Of a stretch of DNA of 64,000 nucleotides, positions 1-8,305 are shown piece by piece (the stretch's first letter is position 1; each line of letters opens with the position of its first letter). The translations under genes and the position numbers were made by a program. Source of the DNA: Bacteroidales bacterium (lineage in GTDB: Bacteria > Bacteroidota > Bacteroidia > Bacteroidales > UBA932); contig JAGBSL010000020.1 in NCBI GenBank assembly GCA_017631875.1, forward strand, positions 60,796 to 124,795. Direction: 5' to 3'. The notes beneath the pieces were generated by a model that was not told the DNA's origin, did not search any database, and saw only the letters and a program-made list of their open reading frames with translations.

Positions 1-1182
1 CGAGTTGTTGGTGTCCGCCAGTATCTCGTAACCCGCCTGAGCCGTAGCCTCTTCGTCCACACGCCTCATGAGGGTATGTCCGAGGAATGTGTCCGAAAGG
101 GATACATAACCTGCATCAGCCGAGGCCGCCAGACGCTTCTGGTTGCTTGCTGACGTGCCGTCGAATACTTCCATGGCATCAAGCACCCACTCGTAAGGCA
201 CCTTCACGACATTGTCTACGGCGTTGCCCGGAACCGGTGTGATATTCTCAGGAATGAGAACATACTCCTGGATAGTTATGCCTTCTGCGCGGAATATCAC
301 AACGGCAGGTGACGACAGTGACATGGTGTAGGCATTCGCCTTTCCTGTCTTGATGACCACGTCAAGGTATCTGTCCTGTGATATCATATTACCCGGTGCA
401 GGGTGGAATTTGGTGTTGTCGAAGTATGTCGAATTGTAGCAGACGAAATAGTCCGGCCTGTTGAGATTGACCGACAGAGGGTACTGGGCGGCGTGGTCTA
501 TTGCTCCACGCAGACATACCACAGCATCTTCTCCCGGCTGGAGTGGGAAGTCATCTCCGTCGCCAGGGAACTGCCATACGGCCTGGATCAGCGGGATGAA
601 TTCCGGCAGAAGTCCGTCTTCCGAGATCCATGGGTTGGCTCCTGTCGAGTTGTATGGGGACAGGGTTCCGAAGCAGATGCCGTCAAGATACTGCACCTGG
701 TAGTCGTTGTTGTGCAGGATGATGTACTGGTCAGCCTGGTAATCGCCTTCCTGCGGGAGCTTCTTGCAGCCTCCGCAGTAGAGTTCCTTGATCACTATCG
801 AACCGGCCTTCGATATGGATAGAGTCAGTGCCAAAGTATGATCGTGCCCCGAAATCACCACCTTGTCTGCTGAGGCATTGAACACGTCCGAGCCGTCGCG
901 CCCGCTGAGGGTCACCCTGTAGAGTCCGTTCGGAAGGGTGAATGTCGCCGTACCGTCAGCGCCTGTCTGTGACACATACCTGCTGCCGGTGTTCATGTCC
1001 TCGACCCTGACTTCCGCGCCTATTATATTGGGGCCACTACTCGTGGCGTGCCCAAAATTCTCCGAGCTTTTGGGCACAACGGTGAGCACGTGCATCCCTT
1101 CCTCGTAAGGGTTGACGTGCCTTATGTCTGCGCATGAGACCGCAGCCAGGACTATGGACAGTATGTATAGTAGTCGTTTCAT
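1..1182 (-). CDS. DUF4876-type lipoprotein, C-terminus cut by window start
   Basis: The reading frame stays open from an ATG at 1182 down to base 1, giving 394 codons without the end of the gene. The N-terminus is a lipoprotein signal with Cys17 in the context AAVSC, so the product is probably anchored in the outer membrane. Residues of about 25-105 form an Ig/carboxypeptidase-regulatory-like domain (GADGTATFTLPNGLYRVTL). The following part carries the look of DUF4876, with IKELYCGGC, DQYIILHNN and TGANPW. Proteins of this family are usually encoded beside TonB-dependent receptors, as here (the receptor gene ends 215 bases upstream). No enzymatic motif is seen; a surface ligand-binding partner of the receptor is inference. 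A perfect 10-base inverted repeat lies in frame inside the gene at 1048-1077. Confidence 0.8.
   Translation of the reverse strand, partial: MKRLLYILSIVLAAVSCADIRHVNPYEEGMHVLTVVPKSSENFGHATSSGPNIIGAEVRVEDMNTGSRYVSQTGADGTATFTLPNGLYRVTLSGRDGSDVFNASADKVVISGHDHTLALTLSISKAGSIVIKELYCGGCKKLPQEGDYQADQYIILHNNDYQVQYLDGICFGTLSPYNSTGANPWISEDGLLPEFIPLIQAVWQFPGDGDDFPLQPGEDAVVCLRGAIDHAAQYPLSVNLNRPDYFVCYNSTYFDNTKFHPAPGNMISQDRYLDVVIKTGKANAYTMSLSSPAVVIFRAEGITIQEYVLIPENITPVPGNAVDNVVKVPYEWVLDAMEVFDGTSASNQKRLAASADAGYVSLSDTFLGHTLMRRVDEEATAQAGYEILADTNNS
1048..1077. repeat. Inverted repeat inside the DUF4876 gene
   Basis: GTGCCCAAAA (1048-1057) and TTTTGGGCAC (1068-1077) are perfect 10-base arms around a 10-base loop. 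The repeat is in frame within the coding sequence and encodes residues around 36-45, between the signal region and the first domain. A smaller inverted pair, CCAC/GTGG, lies just beside it. It looks like a palindromic repeat inserted in a tolerant linker. Confidence 0.7.
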
Positions 1183-1194
1183 TTCTATTAAACA

Positions 1195-1397
1195 GATTGC
1201 CACGTCAGGACTTTGTCCTTCCTCGCAATGACGTATGGTGTGTTTTTATTACTCCGTCATATTGTCTGTCCTCGCAATGACGTATGGTGTGTTTTTATTA
1301 CTCCGTCATGCTGTCCTTCCTCGCAATGACGTATGCTCCTCATTGTCAAATGTTCCTTACCACGTCATTGCGAGGAGCGTCAGCGACGTGGCAATCT
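1195..1397. repeat. Composite palindromic repeat, 49-base tandem units
   Basis: The gap between the DUF4876 and receptor genes is filled by repeats. The outer ends are GATTGCCACGTC (1195-1206) and GACGTGGCAATC (1385-1396), a perfect 12-base inverted pair. Inside, a 49-base unit beginning CCTCGCAATGACGTATG starts at 1221, 1270 and 1319 (the last is partial). Its inverse, ACGTCATTGCGAGG, is at 1362-1375. A single related element is at 6068-6101. The short reading frames across this stretch are products of the repeat and are not genes. The element separates two genes of one apparent operon, so it may form mRNA structure between them. Confidence 0.85.
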
Positions 1398-4226
1398 TTA
1401 AAACTTCAACCTGCAGGTCAGGCCGTAGTAGAAGGCAGGAGTGAAGATTGCTCCCACGCCTGTCGCCATCGACTTGACATATGGTCGTGAATTCGTAAAG
1501 TTATTCGCAAAGAATGACAGCGACACATGATCGCCGATCTCCTTTGTTATGCTCAGGTTCGCCGACATGTACATTCCATATCCGTCCTGCGCGAACGTAT
1601 AGATGTTGTCTGACTTCAGTATGAGGTTAGAAAAGTCAGGATCAGCAGCCTGCGCCGCCGTAAATGGGTGCACATTCCCGTCCAGGTCCATATATGACAC
1701 CGGATAGATTGCTGTGTACGACTTTCCGTCGTAGATGTTGCCTCCTGTCGGATTGTTGTCGGTCTCAGACACTGTGAACGCATATTCGGCGCCGTTGTAC
1801 TGCGACAGGTTGCGGCTTCGGCGCAGCAGCGTCGCCTCCAGACGGCAGGTGATGATGATTCTCGCCTGCGGGATGTGGGTTATCGCAGTGAGGTTGGCGT
1901 TGAGGTTATGCGTAATCTTTCCGTTTGTCACGGAGTCGTCGTTTCCGCCGTTGGCATAGATTCCCACATACTGATACGATCTGTCGGCAAGGGTAGTGTG
2001 TGACCATCCTTTCTGGTAATATGCCGACAGCTGCTCGTTGAGGTATTTGGTGTAAGTGTAAGCCGCGTCAAGACGGAATGTCGTCTTCAACGGCTTGATC
2101 TCAGGGAACTCGACGACAAGTTCGGCTCCGGCTCTCTTGACGTCAGCTCCGTTGTTCTGCTTGGTGGATTTTGCAAAGGTCCTGTCGGTGACCTTCACAT
2201 CCATAGGGGTCCAGTACTCGTCCTGCGAGCCTCGCACATACATCATTCCGGTCTGAGAGTCCACCTTTATCTGCGGATTGTCCGGCATCACGAACCCATC
2301 CGGACGCTGGAGTATGTCATATGAATACGGCTCATATACATTCAGGAAGTTGTATGGGCCCTTGGTCACATTGTAGAAACCCACAAGAGATACCTTCATG
2401 TCTGCGAAGGCAGCATCGATGCCTACCTCTGAATTGCTGTTGCGCTGCCAGCGCAGGTCAGGGTTGTATGTGACTGTATATGGCTGAGTATAATAGATAT
2501 AGCTTGCCTTGTCGCCGTATGAGAATCCGAAGGTCTGGATGTCCCTGTACTCCTGCTTAGGGTAAAGGATGTAGTATGAAGGGAGTTTCTCGGTGATTCC
2601 CCAGCCTCCTCTGATAGAGAAACCCTCGGTCAGCTGCCACTTGGCGTTGAATCGTGGCGAGAGTGTGGTCTTGTTGTTATACAGCGAGTTCTTTATGAAC
2701 ACATTTTCCAGTCGGAGACCGGCCATGATCTCCAGCTTTGTGGTCGCAACAGGAATGGTCAGCAGCTCCTCTGCATAAATCGAGAGGTTGTGCATGAACG
2801 GATAATCCGTATATGGTCGAGGTCTGTAGCCGTTTGCGGCAAGAGCCGGGTCTTCATAATATTCTCCCTGGCCTACGTTGCCGTTCGCCTTCCACTGCAC
2901 TCCGGCCTTCAGGAGACTCTTCCAGTCGTCCCAGCGCTTGTTCCAGTTGTACTTGAGCGATGCCGCGAAATCCAGTTCCTTTGAGTCTGTGATCTGGTCA
3001 GAGAAATATGTCAGCGGCAGCTGGTCTGCAAGGAAATATCCCGGCAGCTCGGCATGCACTGCAGGCTGGTTCGAGGCGTATGACTCGTATTTGTGGAATC
3101 TGTAGAGATTGTCGTTGAAGTTGACCGAGGCGTCAAACTTGAGGCTGGTGATCCATGACCTGTTGAGCATCCAGTTCAGCGAGGTGTTCGCCCTGAATGC
3201 GTTGTCGCGCTCCTTCTTGAACTGGCCTGTGAATGCGTCAGGGTCATCTTTGGTGTTCATTCCTCCGATGTTGCCGGCAAAGCCTGCCTCGAACCGGAGC
3301 GAACGCGCGAAGTTGTTGCTGTAGCTGAGGGTAATGCCTGTGCGGTTGTATGACTCGTATGGAGAAATGAGTTCCTTCACGGCGCGGGCCCACTCAGCGC
3401 TGAGGTTCAGCACTCCGTTGTCGTCCTGCAGGTCAATGCCCTTGGACACGGAAGCCTGATATGTGCGTGGGTTCACGGCAAAGGTCACATTCACCGGTGT
3501 ACGGCCCTTCCTCGTGTTGATCTTGACCATACCCGAGTTGAGGTCGCCATACTCTGCCGACGGCACGCCTGTGATCACCTCTATGGACTCGATGTTCTCC
3601 ACCGCCACGTTTCGCGTGTCGGTTCCGCCCATCTCACCGAATGAGGCGTTGTTGCCAAGTCGCACTCCGTCCACTTCCACTGCAGTTCCGAAGGCTGCGT
3701 TTCCGCCCTTAGCACCGCCTTCTCTCAGTGAAAAGGCATTTTCTGATGTGAGGTCAGGATTGACGGTCTTGCCTCCCGGAAGCAGGGCGGCGATATCTGT
3801 GGTATTGGACAGCTGGAGGTGGTTCAGGGCGTCGCGGCCTATGTTCTGGGTCGTTCCCAGTCCGTCCTTTGCCTTCTGGGCCGTCACCACGACCTCGTCC
3901 AGTGCCAGCGAGTTCTCGTGGAGTGTGAATGTCAGTCCCTCGACGTCCTTCTGCACGTCTATTACAGCAGAAACGGTTACGTATCCCAGACATGAAACCT
4001 CCAGGACATATTCTCCCTTCTGCACGTTTTCAAAGACAAAACTACCCTCGGCGTCCGTTATGGCCCAAAGGTAGTCGTCTCCAAGCTTGACTGCCGCACC
4101 GATTACAGGTACCTGTGACCCTGCCTCAAGCACGCAGCCCTCCACCAGATGCCCCTTCGGAGCACCTGGTGCGGTCAGTGCTGCTGTAAACAGGACCGCC
4201 AATGATATGAACAGTCTCTTTATCAA
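1398..4226 (-). CDS. TonB-dependent outer-membrane receptor
   Basis: This 942-residue protein has a signal peptide (about 1-20), a CarboxypepD_reg-like beta-sandwich (about 27-105), a TonB-box-like stretch LDEVVVTAQK (about 109-118), a plug domain (about 120-240, including the conserved IESIEVITGVPSAEYGD) and a long 22-strand-type barrel ending in a terminal Phe (CRLKF), as usual for outer-membrane barrels. It would import a ligand across the outer membrane using TonB energy. It starts one base after the upstream C69 peptidase gene and is followed by the DUF4876 lipoprotein gene, so the three are probably one transcript. It lacks a SusD partner and is closer to the non-SusC type of receptor. 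The ligand is unknown; peptides or a metal-peptide complex are guesses from the neighbouring peptidase. Confidence 0.92.
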   Translation of the reverse strand: MIKRLFISLAVLFTAALTAPGAPKGHLVEGCVLEAGSQVPVIGAAVKLGDDYLWAITDAEGSFVFENVQKGEYVLEVSCLGYVTVSAVIDVQKDVEGLTFTLHENSLALDEVVVTAQKAKDGLGTTQNIGRDALNHLQLSNTTDIAALLPGGKTVNPDLTSENAFSLREGGAKGGNAAFGTAVEVDGVRLGNNASFGEMGGTDTRNVAVENIESIEVITGVPSAEYGDLNSGMVKINTRKGRTPVNVTFAVNPRTYQASVSKGIDLQDDNGVLNLSAEWARAVKELISPYESYNRTGITLSYSNNFARSLRFEAGFAGNIGGMNTKDDPDAFTGQFKKERDNAFRANTSLNWMLNRSWITSLKFDASVNFNDNLYRFHKYESYASNQPAVHAELPGYFLADQLPLTYFSDQITDSKELDFAASLKYNWNKRWDDWKSLLKAGVQWKANGNVGQGEYYEDPALAANGYRPRPYTDYPFMHNLSIYAEELLTIPVATTKLEIMAGLRLENVFIKNSLYNNKTTLSPRFNAKWQLTEGFSIRGGWGITEKLPSYYILYPKQEYRDIQTFGFSYGDKASYIYYTQPYTVTYNPDLRWQRNSNSEVGIDAAFADMKVSLVGFYNVTKGPYNFLNVYEPYSYDILQRPDGFVMPDNPQIKVDSQTGMMYVRGSQDEYWTPMDVKVTDRTFAKSTKQNNGADVKRAGAELVVEFPEIKPLKTTFRLDAAYTYTKYLNEQLSAYYQKGWSHTTLADRSYQYVGIYANGGNDDSVTNGKITHNLNANLTAITHIPQARIIITCRLEATLLRRSRNLSQYNGAEYAFTVSETDNNPTGGNIYDGKSYTAIYPVSYMDLDGNVHPFTAAQAADPDFSNLILKSDNIYTFAQDGYGMYMSANLSITKEIGDHVSLSFFANNFTNSRPYVKSMATGVGAIFTPAFYYGLTCRLKF

Positions 4227-4227
4227 A

Positions 4228-5991
4228 TTATCTTACTTCGATTACAGTTCCGTGATCCTTGGCTGTAGCTTCCTTCCACTTCTGGGTGTAGCCAGGCTGG
4301 GTGATCTTTGCAGGGATGCAGTCAGTGTGCTCGTTAGTCACGAAGCTGCCGTCCTCGTTCTGTGCCTTCACGTTTCCGTCTATATACTTCACAAGGAGAA
4401 GCTGCTCGAGGGCAACCCACTTTTCAAAGATCTTCTGTGCATTGTCTACAGAGAATCTTGTAAGGTATGCGCGAACCTCTGTGTAAGGGTCAACCACCTT
4501 GCGGCACTTGTCGTTGCGGCGGATCTTCTTTGCAGGCTTCTGTGACGCTGCATTGTAAAGGGCGAGAGCCTCCTGGTCAGCCTTTGCCACGGCCTCTACC
4601 ATAGCGGCCTCCCATGCGTCGATCTCAGCGTCAACGGTCGGGAACATTATGTTGTATGCCTTGTAGCATGCGTTTGCAACGCGGTTTGTCATCCAGAATG
4701 CTGATGTAGGAGAGTATGTGATCATGTCACCGTTTCCTACGCGGAATGACTCCGGAACCTCTGTTGTGCAAGTGTAAATAGGTGTGAGATAAGAAGTTGC
4801 AGCGTCGTCGCATCCGAACCAGTTCACTCCTCCGATCTCGTCAGGGAGCCAGCCGCGTGACTGTCCCACGAACCAGAAGCCTGTCTGCTGGGTGGCGATC
4901 GCTCTCTCGTTTACATACTCCTTTCCGTCAACCTCGAAGCCCATAGGTCTCCAGCGGTATGGGAGGGCGTTTCCGCCTGCTCCGATATCCTGGGTCATGT
5001 CCATAGGTGTGCCCTCGTAGTGGTCACGCATCACGTCAGCCACGTCCTTCACGCTGATCTTGCGTGATGGCTTCACGAAGAGAGGGAATCTCTTTGACTT
5101 GTCCCATCCCATTGCGTAGTCGATGTAGTCGTATGCGTCCTTGGTCACTACGTTGCCGTTCTCGTCCTCGAATGTGAACTTGCCGTCGCAGAGGATGTTG
5201 AATGCAGACCATGAACGTGCCTCACAGCCTCTCATGCCGCTGAAATCGAGCGGTGCGTATGCGTCGCAGAAGCTGAAGTCCTTGTCCTCGCCTGAGAAGT
5301 AACCCTTCTCACGTGCGAATGTGATCACGTCCGGAGCGTACATGCAGTTCTCAGGGTCGTTGAGAGGGAAGGTGCTGATGCGTGCCTGGTTTGCATGCGA
5401 GCAGATGTATCCGTCAGGAACTCTTCTTGCAACCCAGACGATACCCTTCTGGTCCTTGCCCTTTCCGATGAGGTCCATTACCCATACTTCCTCTGTGTCT
5501 GCGAGTGAGAAAGACTCTCCGCTTGAGTAATATCCGTATGTGTTTGCCAGGTCAACGATGATCTGGATAGCCTCGCGTGCTGTCTTTGCTCTCTCAAGAG
5601 CAATATAGATGAGCGAGCCGTAGTCCATGATTCCGTTGTTGCCCTCGAGCTCAGGGCGTCCGCCGTATGTTGTCTCGGCGATGATGAGCTGGTGCTCGTT
5701 CATGTTGCCCACTCTCTGGTATGTTCTTGCCACCTGCGGGATGTATCCGAGGAATTTACCTGTGTCCCACTCGTACACTGCGCGCATGTCGTTTGTGCCC
5801 CATACGCCAGCAGGCTCATAGTAAAGTTCACCGAAAAGCTGGTGTGAATCAGCGGCATACGAGATCATGTTGGATCCGTCCACGCTGGCGCCCTTGGTCA
5901 CAAGGACGTTTGTACATGCCTGGCTGTCTACCACGCTCAGTCCCAGAGCGGCAGCCAGTGTGATGATGATGGCTCTTGAAAGTCGTCTCAT
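4228..5991 (-). CDS. Secreted C69-family peptidase (dipeptidase-type Ntn hydrolase)
   Basis: The 587-residue product matches peptidase family C69. After a signal peptide that would be cut at SQA|C, Cys26 becomes the N-terminal residue (CTNVLVTKGASVDGS), which is the expected Ntn-hydrolase nucleophile. Further family features are the SYAADSH segment, the GNMNEHQL segment, and EVWVMDLIGKG followed by WVARRVPDGYI. Enzymes of this family act as dipeptidases or amidases; here the signal peptide places it in the periplasm or on the surface. It is the first gene of a three-gene leftward operon with the receptor and the DUF4876 lipoprotein. The combination suggests trimming of a peptide ligand around import. 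The substrate is not shown by the sequence. Confidence 0.9.
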   Translation of the reverse strand: MRRLSRAIIITLAAALGLSVVDSQACTNVLVTKGASVDGSNMISYAADSHQLFGELYYEPAGVWGTNDMRAVYEWDTGKFLGYIPQVARTYQRVGNMNEHQLIIAETTYGGRPELEGNNGIMDYGSLIYIALERAKTAREAIQIIVDLANTYGYYSSGESFSLADTEEVWVMDLIGKGKDQKGIVWVARRVPDGYICSHANQARISTFPLNDPENCMYAPDVITFAREKGYFSGEDKDFSFCDAYAPLDFSGMRGCEARSWSAFNILCDGKFTFEDENGNVVTKDAYDYIDYAMGWDKSKRFPLFVKPSRKISVKDVADVMRDHYEGTPMDMTQDIGAGGNALPYRWRPMGFEVDGKEYVNERAIATQQTGFWFVGQSRGWLPDEIGGVNWFGCDDAATSYLTPIYTCTTEVPESFRVGNGDMITYSPTSAFWMTNRVANACYKAYNIMFPTVDAEIDAWEAAMVEAVAKADQEALALYNAASQKPAKKIRRNDKCRKVVDPYTEVRAYLTRFSVDNAQKIFEKWVALEQLLLVKYIDGNVKAQNEDGSFVTNEHTDCIPAKITQPGYTQKWKEATAKDHGTVIEVR

Positions 5992-6067
5992 TTTGTTCTT
6001 TTATTATTATTAATTACTTTTGTCTGTTTTTTAGCCGTCATGAGTCCCGTGCGGTCCAAACTCCATT

Positions 6068-6101
6068 ACGTCATTGCGAGGAGCATGGCGACGTGGCAAT
6101 C
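6068..6101. repeat. Single copy of the CGTCATTGCGAGG palindromic repeat
   Basis: ACGTCATTGCGAGGAGC followed by GACGTGGCAATC matches the element at 1361-1396 with a few changes in the middle. It lies between the divergent C69 peptidase gene and the small secreted protein gene, ending 25 bases before the latter's ATG, so it sits in or next to that gene's promoter or leader. Confidence 0.8.
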
Positions 6102-6126
6102 TCGTAAGGCTAAACAATACAAAGAT

Positions 6127-6558
6127 ATGAAAAAATCAACAGATATGAAACTGAAAATCTTCATGACGACAGTACCTTCTCTACTCATGTTTATGGGTGT
6201 ATGCTACGAAGCATCTGCACAGCAGCAGGAGGAGGCACCTGACATCTATGAGCAGGCCGAGATGGAGGCCGACAGACTCCAGAGGGTTCTTGATCTCGAG
6301 GACTGGCAGGTGTTCTATGTGGATTCTACCTTGAAGCATGACCTTCCTGCGATGATCGCGGAGTCGGAGCAGCTTCGTGCCGCCAAGGTGGCCAATGTGT
6401 CCATGTATCAGGAGGTGCGTGACAAGTGGTGGGACCAGATAGACGCTACATATAAGAAGATTTTCACCCAGGAGCAGTGGGCCGCTTACCTTAAGCAGGG
6501 TGCGGGAAAAGCCCAGAAGGCTAGGGCTAAACGCAGGGCAAAGGCTCAGGGTCAATAA
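6127..6558 (+). CDS. Small secreted protein, unknown function
   Basis: The 143-residue product starts at ATG 6127 (MKKSTD...). A second ATG at 6145 gives an even more typical signal peptide (MKLKIFMTTV..., cut after ASA). An upstream in-frame ATG at 6040 would translate the palindromic repeat and is unlikely. The mature part is charged and helical: residues of about 40-130 are rich in Glu, Lys and Gln, with DWQVFYVDSTLKHDLP and a later IFTQEQWAAYLKQG. The last segment is somewhat like periplasmic LTxxQ/Spy-like helices, but the similarity is weak. The C-terminus is very basic (KAQKARAKRRAKAQGQ). No catalytic motif is visible. It is probably transcribed alone. Confidence 0.75.
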   Translation: MKKSTDMKLKIFMTTVPSLLMFMGVCYEASAQQQEEAPDIYEQAEMEADRLQRVLDLEDWQVFYVDSTLKHDLPAMIAESEQLRAAKVANVSMYQEVRDKWWDQIDATYKKIFTQEQWAAYLKQGAGKAQKARAKRRAKAQGQ

Positions 6559-6581
6559 AAGTTCATTTGGGACTGATTTCC

Positions 6582-6662
6582 CGTCCATGAAAATGGCCAA
6601 AAACATGGACGACAGCATGAAAATTAACTTCCCGTCCATGAAAAAGGCCAAAAACGTGGACG
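6582..6662. repeat. Two tandem hairpin repeats
   Basis: Two near-identical 30-base hairpins lie in a row: CGTCCATG ... CATGGACG (6582-6611) and CGTCCATG ... CGTGGACG (6633-6662), each with the loop core AAAAxGGCCAAAAA. A 21-base spacer separates them. They fill the gap between the small secreted protein gene and the nitroreductase gene, ending 13 bases before the latter's ATG. They could act as terminators or structured leaders, but neither is followed by a T tract. Confidence 0.8.
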
Positions 6663-6675
6663 GCACGAATAGGCT

Positions 6676-7158
6676 ATGGATTTTTTAGAAGTAATAGAGA
6701 AGAGGCATTCGGTCAGAAAGTATGCTGACAGGCCTGTGGAAAAGGAGATACTTGACGCGATCGTAAAGGTTGCCCAGACAGCACCTTCGTCAAGAAACAG
6801 CAAGAGCTCGGCGTTCATGATCGTCGAGGACCGCGATACCCTTGACGCGCTCTCGCAGATGCGTGATTATGGTTCAGCTTTGCTCACAGGAGCTCAGGCT
6901 GCCATCGTGGTTATGGGTGACGAGTCCAAGACTGACCTTTGGGTCGATAACTGTGCGATTTCTGCAACATTCATCCAGCTTGCAGTGACTGCAATGGACC
7001 TTGTGAGCTGCTGGGTGCACATCAACGGCCGTCCATGCAAGAGACTCGAGCCGGATGGAGCCAAGGCAGAGGACTATGTGCGTAACCTCCTCGGCATCAA
7101 GGAAGGCATGCGCCCATACTGCGTCATCGCCATCGGTTACCCTGTAGAAGAGGCCTAA
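6676..7158 (+). CDS. Nitroreductase-family FMN oxidoreductase
   Basis: The 160-residue protein belongs to the nitroreductase superfamily. It begins MDFLEVIEKRHSVRKY, with the Arg-Ser-Val-Arg FMN phosphate-binding motif, followed by APSSRNSKS, also part of the FMN pocket. It ends in the usual RPYCVIAIGYPVEE strand. It is a short, cytoplasmic member, near the lower size limit of the family, and would use NAD(P)H to reduce a nitro compound, quinone or flavin-type substrate. The physiological substrate cannot be assigned. The gene has no clear Shine-Dalgarno sequence; two hairpins (6582-6662) stand directly before it. pheS follows after 58 bases that include another repeat. Confidence 0.9.
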   Translation: MDFLEVIEKRHSVRKYADRPVEKEILDAIVKVAQTAPSSRNSKSSAFMIVEDRDTLDALSQMRDYGSALLTGAQAAIVVMGDESKTDLWVDNCAISATFIQLAVTAMDLVSCWVHINGRPCKRLEPDGAKAEDYVRNLLGIKEGMRPYCVIAIGYPVEEA

Positions 7159-7160
7159 CT

Positions 7161-7187
7161 GTCATTCCGAGCGTAGTCGAGGAATCT
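7161..7187. repeat. GTCATTCCGAGCG-type intergenic repeat
   Basis: GTCATTCCGAGCG followed by TAGTCGAGGAATCT is a short imperfect palindrome that begins just after the nitroreductase stop codon. It is a different family from the CGTCATTGCGAGG element. Such short elements recur between genes in many Bacteroidota genomes. Confidence 0.7.
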
Positions 7188-7216
7188 GTATAATGAGAAA
7201 ATAAACATAAAGAAAT

Positions 7217-8242
7217 ATGAGAGAAAGAATAGAGGCCCTTATGGCCGAAATCGCTGCCTTGTCATGCAAGACAGAGCAGGAGATCGAGCAGGCTCGTGTG
7301 CGCCTTCTCGGAAAGAAGGGCGAGATCACTGCCCTTTTCGATGAGTTCAGAACAGTGGCTCCGGAGCTCAAGAGGGAGTTCGGCCAGAAGCTGAATGTGC
7401 TCAAGAACGCGGCAGCGGCAAAGATCGAAGAACTTAAGGAGGCAGCAGCAGAGTCACCTGCAGCAGGTGCGGCAGCCTTTGACTATACAATGCCTGGCGA
7501 CCCTGTGCAGCTTGGTTCACGCCATCCGGTATCCATCGCCCGCGAAGAGATCGTAAGCATATTCCGCAAGTTCGGCTACGACGTGGCTGAGGGTCCGGAG
7601 GTAGAGGACGACTGGCATGTATTCGAGGCCCTGAACTTCCCGCCTGAGCACCCGGCCCGCGAGATGCAGGACACATTCTTCATCAAGGACAGCGACAATC
7701 CGGTGCTTCTCCGTACCCACACATCTTCAGTGCAGGTGCGCGCAATGGAGAAGATGCCTCTTCCGATCCGCATCGTATGTCCTGGTCGCGTGTTCCGTAA
7801 TGAGGCTATCTCAGCACGTGCACACTGCATCTTCCACCAGGTGGAGGGACTCTACATCGATGAGAACGTGACATTCGCTGACATGAAGCAGGCTATCCTC
7901 CTGTTCGCACGCGAGATGTTCGGTGCACAGAGCGAGATCCGCATGCGTCCGTCATACTTCCCGTTCACAGAGCCTTCTGCTGAGATCGACGTGAGCTGCA
8001 ACATCTGCGGCGGCAAGGGATGTAACATCTGCAAGGGTACAGGCTGGCTCGAGATCATGGGCTGCGGTATGGTTGACCCTAACGTCCTCGAGGCTTCGGG
8101 CATTGACAGCAAGAAGTACAGCGGCTTCGCATTCGGAATGGGTGTAGAGCGTATCGCAATGCTCAAGTGGCAGGTGCGCGACCTCCGAAATTACTTCGAA
8201 AACGACCTTCGCTTCCTCAAGGAATTCGAAACATCACTATAA
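7217..8242 (+). CDS. pheS: Phenylalanine-tRNA ligase alpha subunit
   Basis: The 341-residue product has the normal length and layout of PheS. An N-terminal coiled coil (about 1-90; EQEIEQARVRLLGKKGEITALF) is followed by the class II catalytic core: HPVSIAREEIVSIFRKFGY, then motif 2 around CPGRVFRNEAISARAHCIFHQVEG, and motif 3 at FAFGMGVERIAMLKW. A Cys-rich insert, CNICGGKGCNICKGTGW, is present as in many bacterial PheS proteins. With PheT (not in this window) it charges tRNA-Phe in the cytoplasm. It is a housekeeping gene and useful as a phylogenetic marker. A hairpin follows the stop codon. Confidence 0.98.
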   Translation: MRERIEALMAEIAALSCKTEQEIEQARVRLLGKKGEITALFDEFRTVAPELKREFGQKLNVLKNAAAAKIEELKEAAAESPAAGAAAFDYTMPGDPVQLGSRHPVSIAREEIVSIFRKFGYDVAEGPEVEDDWHVFEALNFPPEHPAREMQDTFFIKDSDNPVLLRTHTSSVQVRAMEKMPLPIRIVCPGRVFRNEAISARAHCIFHQVEGLYIDENVTFADMKQAILLFAREMFGAQSEIRMRPSYFPFTEPSAEIDVSCNICGGKGCNICKGTGWLEIMGCGMVDPNVLEASGIDSKKYSGFAFGMGVERIAMLKWQVRDLRNYFENDLRFLKEFETSL

Positions 8243-8248
8243 TGATAA

Positions 8249-8276
8249 ACAGTGGCATCTTTCGGGGTGCCACTGT
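8249..8276 (+). terminator. Hairpin after pheS
   Basis: ACAGTGGCA (8249-8257) and TGCCACTGT (8268-8276) form a perfect 9-base stem starting 6 bases after the pheS stop. The downstream T tract is poor (CTGTATAAC), so it may be a weak terminator or an mRNA-stabilising structure before the GH20 gene. Confidence 0.6.
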
Positions 8277-8305
8277 CTGTATAACACTGAAACTGACATT
8301 GTAAT

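Noticed and set aside
1195..1397. CRISPR array
   Set aside because: The 49-base period has nearly identical content throughout with no unique spacers, and there are no cas genes in the window.
1235..1490. Overlapping short plus-strand frames
   Set aside because: They are made of the 49-base repeat (the same MVCFYYSV motif appears twice) and overlap the end of the receptor gene; there is no sign of a real protein.
3463..4074. 203-residue plus-strand frame
   Set aside because: It is antisense to the receptor gene's signal, regulatory and plug domains; the composition is rich in Ser/Pro/Arg as expected for a shadow frame.
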